DNA from: Nematostella vectensis
Lineage: Eukaryota > Cnidaria > Anthozoa > Actiniaria > Edwardsiidae
Length of the DNA: 64,000 bases
Assembly (NCBI RefSeq): GCF_932526225.1
Contig: NC_064044.1
Span: 10,906,906 to 10,970,905 of the forward strand
Direction: 5' to 3'
This document shows positions 38,201 through 50,100 of this stretch, piece by piece. Position 1 is the stretch's first letter, and each line of letters opens with the position of its first letter. The notes under the pieces are model-generated. The model did no database searches, was not told the origin of the DNA, and was given only the letters and a program-made list of their open reading frames with translations. The position numbers and the translations under genes were made by a program.

Positions 38201-41200
38201 GATGTCATCCTAGAAGTGGAAGAGCAAGAGTTCCACGTCCACAAGATGATACTCAAGATGGCGTCTCCAGTTTTCAAGGCCATGTTTGACTCCGAGAAGG
38301 GAAAAACGCGCTTCCCGCTACCAGGGAAGAAGTTCAACGAGTTCCTTGATCTGATGAAGCAGATTTATCCAATATCAAATGATAACAATATTGAAAGTAA
38401 GCAGGCTAAAAAAGTAGGACATTTTTGGTATCATAACACTTAATCGCTTAATCGGAAAATTAATTTGATTATCGATTTATGCGCGAGAATTAAAACACTG
38501 TAACAGCACTTTAGCACGAGCAAAGAGCATTCTATATAAACATTTTCAGCAAATACGCACGTTTCGATATTTCTGATTCTAGCTGCAAGCTAAAACTGTC
38601 TCGACGGCTGTGAGAGGTGCGAAGTAAAGAAAGAAATACTTTGTCAGGCTATGAAATATTGTGAACTAAATTTTACCACTCCCTTTTTCAGTGAAAAACA
38701 TCTCCCATCTGTCAAGCCTTGCAAATGAATTCCAGATAAAATCAGTGGCCAGTAGCTGCCTCAACTTCTTGAAAACCACGAGGAAAACCAAGGAAAACGC
38801 CATAGAGGTCTTAGTCTGTACAGACAGGCATTTTAAGAGGGACTATGAGGAGGTCAGTAAAGGTTGCTTTGAGGTAATCAGGGACATGACAATGGATGAG
38901 ATGGGGCGTCACCCAGACTTCAGGGAGATGACAGAGACTGCGCTGGGGAGTATCCTTAAAGAAAGGGTACAGAGACTTGAGACATTGTGCAAAGAGTGTG
39001 ACAGAGAAGTTTGCAGATCCGACCACTATATTGATCAATATAGAGTAAAAAATGCTCGTAAATCTTATAGTTTTATTTCAAAGAAATGCTCTAGGGAGGA
39101 CAATAATTTCTATATGGATCAATCCCGATAAAAGGGAAAAGCGTTGTTGTAATCAGGGCAATTATATGGAAACACTATTGAAATGTCCATAGGCGATCGA
39201 GGCTAAAAATATATAAATACTAACTCAACCTATTAGCGCACAAATCGACTCGACCGCCTGTCTCTGTTTCATGGGTCACTACTTCATGTAAGACCCAATG
39301 GTCAGCACTTAATGTAGGGTTAGGGTAAGGCTAGAGACCATGATGGTATCTTGGGTTAGTAGTGCCAGTTCTTGGTGTCTTACATGACGAAAAAAACGTC
39401 TCATGCGGTTAGATAAGGGATCTGGGGGATCATATATACACACCAGCATCACTTGATGATTTATTTGAATGCAGTAGGAACCCGCAAGTAAGAACCTACA
39501 TTTTATATGTTAGCCTAAACAGGTTCTAGTTTAAAAGGTATTTAACTCAATATTAGGCATTTTAGGTTTATATTTCTGTGGGAAAACAAATAAAACCCAG
39601 TTCATAAACAAAATGGTAATCAGCCTATTTCAACCCAACCCCCACCCCCCCCCCCCCACACACACACACACACACACATATATTGCCTAGCTGCACTAAG
39701 ATATCACTGTAATAAAAAAAAATCATGAATATCATGGTTAAAAAGTTATATTAGTTCTGACCAAAGCACACAATGTTAATAAGAACCTTTCTTTTATTTT
39801 CTAGGCTGTATAGGGGGTATAAATAAAAAATTTTCTTACTCGAATACAATACAGCTTTTCCGCTGTATTGAAAACTCTAGTATACGATAAGTTTTGGTTG
39901 CTCCGTTATTGACGTAAACATTGCGTTTGTTTCTTAGCAAATACTGAAAAGTGAATCTAATGCGGTAATAACGTTTGTTACTCAATTTAGGTGTAACCAT
40001 TTAGGATAAAAAGCACATGAAATGTTAAAAGTATACAGTGGGGTAGCAGATGGTAGTAGAAGCATTTACTCCAGCGAGTATTAATTATGATTATTTTATA
40101 CATACCGAGATTATTTACGTGCCAAAAACCATTGTGATAAAACTAGACTTTTCGCGCTAGAGAAGCCAGCTGATTGGTCGTACGTTTTTTTCCACTAGTG
40201 AAAAACGCCGTATCGGCATTCTGATTGGCTATATCATTATTTTCACTTGTGAGCAAAATCGTTTCGCTCGCTGCGCTAGTCCGTTTGTTTTACACAACTC
40301 GTGAATAAAAATCGAACGCGCTCAAAAACCGTGAAATAACCTATAATTATGTGCCAATAAAGTTCAATCACAAACTCTACCCTTGGTCCGGTTCACGGTT
40401 CCGTTACAGAAAAACCACAGGCTTGATTTTTGGGGTCAGGGTGCGACATGACCCTCCCTATAAAAAGTCAAGTAGATACAGTAGTCAATAGAAGATGCTT
40501 TTAAGACTAAGCCGCGAACGATTTGTTTAACCTTTTTGTATTTTTTCATAATTCTTGTCTAAAAAAAAAACATAAAAAATAGGAGGCGTGTCCCTTTCCC
40601 CTCCTCCTCCCTACTCCTCACAGCCTACGGGCACGAATTATTCATGCATTATTAAAAAAATTAAGGCTGCGTTCCAACGTCGTATTATCCATGAGCCGTA
40701 TTCAATGCAAATGCGTGCAAATGAATCGAGTCGATTGTTTTATCTTCATTTGCATGCATTTGCATTGAATACGGCTCATGGATAATAAGACGTTTGAACT
40801 TAGCCTAACAATAAAAAATAGAATAAACATGTTCTCATATATTGTACAATGATTTGACTTTATAAAAAACGACGCTGGTAAATCGCGCGCTCTGATTGGT
40901 CAAGGGTCCATGTGTTATTAGAGGGCATGCACGCTTGGCGTCATCACGCGAAGGGGATCTAGTTCGCTACTGAAATGCATAATTCAGAGAGAGTATATAG
41001 ATCAAATACATGCACTTACCTTTGGTGGAAATGATGTTGAGTTGAGCATAAAGCGCTACCAGTAACACATTCAGATCAGAGTCTGGGGCAGCAGGGAGGA
41101 CGTTACTGCTGATAGACTGCAGGTGAAGGCAGAGGATGGTAGGTGAGGGTCGATATATTCATAAAGAATATGACATGCATATAAAAACATACAGGTAAGT

Positions 41201-41301
41201 GAAGGAAGAGGATGGTAGGTGAGGGTCGATATATTCATAAAGAATATGTCATACATATTAAGACATACAGGTAAGTGAAGGTAGCGGATGGTAGGCGATG
41301 G

Positions 41302-41372
<71 letters not shown>

Positions 41373-44087
41373 AAATACCACAACCACAGACCGTACTCAC
41401 AAACATGTGTCGGACTTGCTTGTTGCCATAGTGATCAAGCATCTGAAGCAACACTTTACACGGGCGAGCGTGAAGCTCTGAAATGGGATTACAGGAGGTG
41501 GGGTGAAAAAAGGTCCGGACAATAGACCTGCCCTTTTCCTGTGAGGGGTTTATAGGCGCTTACTTGAAGGGGTACTGTCACGCTAAGGAATTGCACTCTG
41601 AAATAATTTGATGGCTACACCGTGTACTGTTCAGTCTATCTCCCTTGCATAAAGGGAATATTTTTCCAAAATTTTTGGACAAAGAGTTTTCTGTGGCGCG
41701 CAGACAAAGAAAAGTAGGAAGTTTCTTGCTAGCGTTTACTCACACCGAGTGAGTGTGTTCAGGCTAAATTCTTTTTGATGGGAGTGGCATCGAGACGAGA
41801 ACGACAGTGTGTCACCACTGTTGTTCTCGGTTACGTTAAATGCTCAAACATAGGTGGGGACGTTTGGAGGTCTAATTACCGCAATACCGCAATTTTTTTC
41901 CCCAAACACGGCAATACCGCAGAAAAAAATAGGAAATATCGCATAACGCATTGAAGGACGAGGTTTTTAAGAGCATGCGCGACAACCCGGTTTCCCGCTA
42001 GATCTTCACGGTCAAATCGCGCGCACCGCATGAATAATCAACACCGCAATATTTTAATTTTTAACCGCAATGCCGCCGTTTGAAAAGCAGAATCTCGCAT
42101 CTCGCAGTATGTAAAAATGTCGCATCACCGCAATACACTGTTAGTTTCAGAGAGTAGTTTTAACTCCAAAAGGGGAGTAAAAAAACGAGGTACAAAATGA
42201 CTCCCTTTTTGGAGTAATTTTTTACTCCCTTTTTTCTACTCTCTCAAGGGAGTAGATTTTACCCCTGTAGGGGAGTAACTAAAAGGAGTGATTTACTAGG
42301 TTGCTTGCTATTACTCCATTAAAGGAGTACAATTTACCCTCAAAATGGAGTTATTTTTTACTCCTTTTTTTCCTACTCTCTCAGGGGAGTAGATTTTACC
42401 CACTTTAGGGGGTAGCTAAGTGGAGTAATTTACTAGGTTGCTTGTAGTTACTCCATTCAAAGAGTACAATTCACCCTCAAAATGGGAGTCAATTTTTACT
42501 CCCTATTTTGTTATTTCCCCCTACTAATTGGGTAACTAAAGGGATGATTTCAACCCCCTCCCCCCTGTTTTTACAAAATGGCCGTTTAAACTCCACCTAC
42601 TTCAGGGGTTAATACTGGAGAAAGTAGAGTAATTTAGAAACACCAAGGAAAAGACGTTATTATGAATTTGACAAATCCTTTAATTAAACAATTCAGTTTA
42701 AAAAATAACAAAAATATAAGTTGAAAAAATGTTTGAAAAATAATAGTCATTTGACATAAGGTATCCAGGACAAAATTACTAACAAGTGTCCCAACATAAC
42801 AAAGCTGAAACAAACATAACACAATATTATTTTTCTATAACAACTTTAACAGCTTTTGAACATTACCCTTTTTGGCGTCATTACGGTTTTCCAAAAGAAC
42901 TGCCTCCTCCTTATCTTTGTATATTCAGATAAGAAGCTAGAAGCCTAATGCCTCTATATGCACCATTTAAATTTGAACCTGGTAGGCTAGCTTGAAAAGA
43001 TAACTAGGTTCTTCATATGCAGGGTTTACTGTGATCAGAATATACGGACAAAAACCAACTACAGTAACATTAGATATTCAAAATAAATATCTGGACAAAT
43101 TTTAGGTGCAAGACTGATTACTAGGTTTTTACTAAGCTAAGTTATTCAATTTTGTGCTTCAAGTAACAGTTTATAAAGCATAGGCGCTTTAGATGTAAGT
43201 ACAGTGATTAGTGAATAACTTAAGTTTACAAAGTTTTTATTCGTTTCTTGCGATTTACGCATTGATACATTCCTTATACCTCAAACTTCTTTCTTTTCTG
43301 GCTTTCAACTCGAGCACATTTTACTATCTCTATCATAATGTCCTGCGAAGATAATAAGAGAAACACATAAGAAGGTAGTATTGCTTTGGAAGAAACAAAG
43401 AATCACAAAACATATCAGTCTAGTTCGAGAAATCCGCTCACGAACGATGATTTGATGCTGAAGTTGGTCGCAAAAATCACATTTAGTATTGAAACTATCA
43501 CATTATAAAGCCCATTACACACTAACCTTTAACTTCAATCCATGTTCTGCCATCAAATCCTCAAAAAAGGTGAATTACGCGTAGAAAAGACGGGAATAAA
43601 CGGCTATCCGTTTGGAGGTTATGATAATAATTATCACCCTACCTATCTTTCTTTCAAATGCAGTACTAATTATTCTGAGCGAATTTTGAAAGTACACCAC
43701 ATAAAACTCATGTTCGAGTCCAAGCCTGTCTTTGATTACATTTCTTATTGTTGTAGTAAAGCTGACAATATATGCAAGTATGGCGAGGCCTGTTCTTGTA
43801 TTGAAAATGTTCTTTTAGGATTTCCTAATAATTTCCTAAGAGTTCCTAAATTGTAGAATCTTCTTCCTAAGATTTTCTTATCCAAATTATTTCAATTTTC
43901 TGGTCTATTGCTTATACTAGGAAATCCTAGGAATTTTTAGGAAGTTTAATCATATTTTGTTGTTTTGATCGAACTTAGGAAATCTTAGGAAACTCCTATA
44001 CCGCTTGGGTTTGCGGTATTGGCCTTTATTGTACGCAATACCGTACAATAAAAGCCAATACCGCAAACCCAAGCGTACCCCCCTCCC

Positions 44088-44118
<31 letters not shown>

Positions 44119-47100
44119 AAATACAACCCGATCGATTTGGGGTTTGAACATTTGTTATCTGACACGACAGGAAAGATACATATTTTTTTTTGGCTTGTTT
44201 GTTCGACTGCGACTGTTGGTTTTTCTGCGCAAAGGATACCAATCCACTCTACGATTGTCACTGCAGTCATTGTTCTACTTTGAGATGGTGGCAATGATAT
44301 TTTCGTTTCATGGTGCTTTTAGTTCTTAGAGGCTTTAGACACACCTACATTACCTGGGAGCTTTTCAAGATGATCAGCCAACGAATTCTCCATGGTCGCC
44401 ATGGTAACCGATGCGCCAAACGTGACAGCTTGCTCATTCCAATCAACAGCATTGAGCTCTGGGACGTGAGCCAGCGATAGGATAGCCATGTGCTGGTCAT
44501 CGGGGACAGAGCTACTGATTGCTATGGATGCAACGAAAAGATTGTTTTCAAAAATGATGAAATAAATATTATAAGCAAGACCAGTCAGGAAAGGGCAATC
44601 ATGTACTCGTGGCTGGGTCATTTGGGTATTTCAGCAATTGCGACCAAAACTTGCTTGTACAAATCTCTGCCCCCAAGGGTGTCTGCAATAACAAACGTTG
44701 ACACTGATCGCCCGTAACACGGTACTTGTAGAATTTTGAACCGCTCAAAAATTCAGTATCACGAGCAGTTTTTACAGAGAACCACGCAACGTTTTGAGTG
44801 ATCGAACGGGCCTTATAAACATTGGCCAAAAGTACAAAGGTCTGTAAAAAAACTGGAACAACAGACTTTAAAAAAAAAATGTACGATTAAGGAAAGATCT
44901 TACCCTCCTTCGCAGGCAGGTGTTTTGCATAGTATTTTTATGAGTGGGGCTTCCTGTGGCGAGTTGAACCGGAACCGGGAGCAGAAAGAGGGGAGGGGAC
45001 AAAAGAAATAGCTAGAGAGATAACTCTTTAATCATCTGAATGTACCAGCGCCAATCATTCCCGATATCCTCCTCGCGTTTGGGTACTCGTCAGCAAGTTT
45101 CAGGCACTGCTCCAAGGATGATGGGCGGAGCCAAGTAAGACGACCGCTGTTCAATATTTCCGCAGGAGATTCTTCGTTCAACTTAAAGAAAAAGGACAAA
45201 AATAAAAAGTTATAGTGTCCACGCTAAAAGGGTGTTTTGCACAAGACAAACATGACTACAAGTCCCAAAATGAATGGCGCCATGAGTTCTAGATCTCAGG
45301 GAGCTTCTTAGCTTCTCAATCTTCTAAATAAACTTCTAAATATTTTCACCTATCCATTTGAATGAAAAGAAAAAGGATATGGAACTTGTAATTCCCACAT
45401 GACACCATGAATTCTAGATCTCAGTGAGCTTCTCATACTTTAAAATACACTTCTAAATATGTTTACCTACCCATTCGAATGAAAAGAAAAAGGATATGGA
45501 ACTTGTAGCCAAATACGATGCTAACGTCTCATTGTATCACAGGAAAGCCAAGAATATAACGATGCGTATTTTGTTTGTTTGTTTGTTCGTTTTTTTTTTT
45601 TTTTTTTGCGGTACAGTACTCCTAATGATTCTATCATTTCGTTATTTTGTATATTTACCATAAGTTCTGGAGGAAAAATTGGCTCTTGGGTGGAATCGTA
45701 TGGCGCGAAATCCGAGGTGTTGAACAGAGGAGACGAGGGGGCCTGCCAAAGAACCAAACAAATCAAAAACAAAAGCGAGATGAGACAATATAACTGGCCT
45801 AAAGAACTATATACCTCGTAGTCCACAACAGAATAATTAAAATAAATTAACCTTATCCCAAATCTGAGGTGAGGTAAGAGGCATCGGCCATTACCAACAA
45901 GAGCTTATCGCTTTTCGAAATTGTTACTGTAAAACATACCAGCCTCGCTAATGTCACTGTTTATGTTAACAGCATATGTTTATCTGGTAAATGTTGCCTA
46001 TGCAACTGTTATAGTACCGATGAGATCAGATTATCAAATACACCAACACAATCACAAAAAGAAAGAATTAAGATGATCAAAACAATAGCAAGACTAATTA
46101 TAAATTTAGTCTTGATTAAGTAGGGTTAGCCAGGGAAATGGACCACACCCCGCCCTTTACGGATTTACATTTACATTTGAGAAATCTTACGTTCTCTGAA
46201 TTGTTTTTACAACATGTGCCGCCTCCACTGTTCCCTTGGCAACAAGACTCCTAGAATGCAAAGTTTATCTTAGCATGGAACGGTTATTATCAGCTGTCCT
46301 ATTCTTAAAATAAAATGCCGCGCCAGGTTTCCTGTGAGGACACGCTTTTGAATACCCACTAAAGGAAAACTGGCCAGAACGCTGCTCTGTGTTACAGAAT
46401 AGGTGTAAAAGGTTGTAATATCCGTGTTTTTCAAAGACAAACATACGTTGGTAAAAGTCTTGAATCCTTCGTAAATGGATCTGTAGCCACTGCAGCGGCA
46501 GTAATTCCCTTGAAAAGAAAACAATTATGAATGGTACAATCTGTTTTTCCATAAAAAAATCCCTTCCCACACTCCTCTTCCCGCGGTAGAAAGTTTCTCA
46601 GAACCCCCTGAAATTCCGAGAATTTCAATTCCCAAAAAAGGAACCCACCCTGTTTACTCACCTCCCAAGGCAACATCTATGTCCCTGAGTGTTGGGGAGG
46701 GGCGGTTTCTCAGCAGCGTGTACATAGACATAACCATACCAGGCGTACAGAACCCACACTGGACCCCATGAGCCTTTGCTATACGTTCCTGCAATCAAGA
46801 TAGAAATCCTTGAATATACTGTCAAATTAACACCACCAAGCAAAGCTTAAAGAACTCGCGCTCCTACAGAAAGGAATAATCCAGAGGGATAGCACACTAC
46901 TGACATTTCGACATAACAACATAGGCACACACACTGTTATGTTCAAATATTCAACATTAACTTAATGATTAAGACATAAGCCTAAAAAACATGATTTTAT
47001 GTCCATATCGCTATGCCGGGCTTATAAGAGTGCATCAGCCTATGTCATTATGTCTTTATGTTACTAATGTGCACCATGCTATAAATATATTTCCACCTTT

Positions 47101-50100
47101 CTCATTATTAGAGAGTTGCATCCACAAAAATCTCAGGTTCTTCGAAGTCGAGTTAAATAAATGGGACTCATAAAAAGTAGTTTGTAGTAATTTTCTAATT
47201 TGAAAAACCTGCTCCTCCACAGAGGAGATTCTGAGTTTTCAGGGATCATTCAGTGATGATAAGGGTTGTTTCCACAAATTATTGTACAATCACATGTCCT
47301 GCGACGCTGACCTGTACAGGATGTAGGCGTGTCTTGGTACTGCCTATCCCCTCCACGGTGGTAATCGCCATTTGATCCACCGCACAAAGCGGAGTGATAC
47401 ATGCATTGACAGGAACGTGACTAACAGGTTAAGAATTCATCGATGTGTTCATTCAGATTTTGGACTGGAGACATTACAATCTCCTTCCTTGTGTTGTCTG
47501 TGTACAATTAAACCTCTGTATAACAGACTCACTCAGGACTTAGAAATGTGTGAGCTTATCAGTGCTTTAGCAGGTCTCAAAATGTTACGAGGCACCACTC
47601 TCCAACTTGTCTAATATTTAGTTTATCTATTTTACCTCACCAACAATGGTGAGGGTTACACAACAGGATGGGGCCTGTCATTTTCTAAAGCATTTTAATG
47701 TAATGGGAGGGGGTTGACAGCCCTGCTAAGGTTTCAGCCTCGAGCAAGCACTTCCCCTGTAACTTTGAAGGAGTACCGTAAAGATTTTGAATGCTTGAAA
47801 AAAATAAAATAAAATAAGAAGTTGACGAGAGAAGAAGAAGACATTTCTAGTGAACACTTAGCATATGAGGGGGTAGGGCAGGTAAGTAACCTTATAATAA
47901 ACATTTTTGGCATTTTTGTTTTTCTTTGCAAATTGTGTTGTTATAATAAGAGTCACACTTTTTAGAACAGTAAATAGTGCTAAAACCATAATCAATCAAT
48001 CAATCATTTATTTTTGCACTATTTGAAGTTGAGTTGACGCTTTACAAAGTGGACTTGGCAGATTAGAAAATATTAGTAAAATGAAATTTTGTAATGAGAT
48101 TAGTGTGCGTAGTGACCAAAGGAGCGAAGAGCTTTCGAGTTGGTCACTACCACAGTTATTAGTACCATTGAGAATTCGGAAAAGTTCATTTTACAGTAAT
48201 TTTATAATTATCTGTTTTTGTATATTTTTCTATACATGTGTCGCTACACTAAGAAATAACTAGCTAACCTAGACTGGAAAAAAAGGAGATATATAATAAT
48301 AATAGGAATGAAAATTAAATAAATAAATAAATGCGAGTACTATGTTCGGGTCAACTCATCACAAGCTACCATATGCGGTATCTGAGGTATCTAAAGGTTT
48401 GGGTGTGTTTAACACTAGCCTGTTAGCTTTTGATGGCTTTATCTAGAAAATCTAACCCTGTATTTGTAAAAGGCTGACCCTACTACACGTCCACTAGCTA
48501 CATCTTTTCTCTTCATGTTTGATTGCTAAGGATACAAGATGGCTTTGCTGAGCTTGTCATAGTGAGAGACCATCACAGTACAAGCGCCACACCCACCAAT
48601 ACCACAGCTTATCTTACATCCAGACAGACCCACTGGTGAACAGTTAAGGGAATACAATAACAGGGTCTGGACTAAGGGGGGACACGCCAGTAGCCAGTTA
48701 AAATTTCAGTATTTTGTTGGTAGTCAGTTTTGTGTATGATGATGGTGGTACTAAGGAGTACTGTTGAACGTTAGGGTAAGGGGGAAAGTCAGTAAACATT
48801 TGTTTGTTGGTATTCGGTAGCTGCTTTCATGTTTAATTTGTATTCTTTAACATTTTCCATGTTTTGTCAGGCCATTTGTGGTACATCAGTTAACCCGATC
48901 CAGACCCTTTTATAGCAAGCAGTGGGTGGATCTAGAAGAAGGGCTGTTGAGGTTGCGATCTTCCTCCCCCAAAATCTATTAGGCAAAAGAAATGCCATAA
49001 TAAACATGATAGTCACCTTCTCATTTCCGTTTTTTTTTTTTCGTGTAACAGCCCTTCAATATTAAACTGCAACCCTGGAGGGGTTCTTCAGGTTTAAAGT
49101 GATAGGCACGTTCGTCACAATATTTGAAAAATAGCCCCTAAAAATACCTACATAACCAAAAATCGCTACCATAAAAAATACAGCTTCAGAAGCCCTTAAA
49201 AATACCATTTCTAAGGGGAAAGCCTATTTTTTCTTGGATACCCCTAAAAAATACACAGAGCATCCCTATCAGGTCGACCCAGGGGTCTCATTCTTCCCCC
49301 CTCCTTTAAAAAATCATGGATTCCTTCTGATCAGATGCATGTGTTAATATAGAATTTGTTAGTAGCCATTGAAGGATACATGTCTCCCTTAGGAAGACAG
49401 CAAGGGCTGTGTCTGCTTCAGTGTCACACCCCAACTTCACAATTACCTGAAATAAAATCAAAATTAGTAAGCATTAAGACCACCATTTGTATTGCTCTTC
49501 TTAGTTTTGTCTAACTTCATTATCCCCATATTTTTTTCACTTCTGGGAGCCATCATCACCATCATCCTTAATACCATCATCAACATAAGTACTAATATCA
49601 ACCATAATCATCACCATCACAATACCATCATCAACACTACCACCACCATCATCAACCTCTATTTATTATCATAAAGAAACCACAGGTAGCCCAAGCTCAC
49701 TATTTGTGTCGAATTATGGCTACATTTCAACGTACGTTAAAATGTAGCCATAATTTGACACAAGTAGTGAGCTTGGGCTACCTGTGGAAGAAACAGCATA
49801 ATCGCTGTCATGATGCCACCCTTCCTGTCAAGTTAATGCCGGTGATTATTTTGAACCTCGACTGCTCCCCCCCCCCCCCCCCCTCCAAGAAACAGTGGTA
49901 CATGGGTAATTAATAAACGGCTGAATCTGGTCTCTGAGAGCCAAATGTTTACACACACTTAAAGAAGAACGACACAGCTTTGAAAATTTGGATTTTATGC
50001 TATTGATTGTTATTTCTTTTATAACCATGAAGCAATGCGGCCTACAACACATGAATTCTCATCAGATTTCAACCTTGTTTGAAATGTGTTGTAAGACTCT

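Noticed and set aside
41298-41525. Frames with repeated Tyr-Ile
   Set aside because: Translation of the (TA)n microsatellite.
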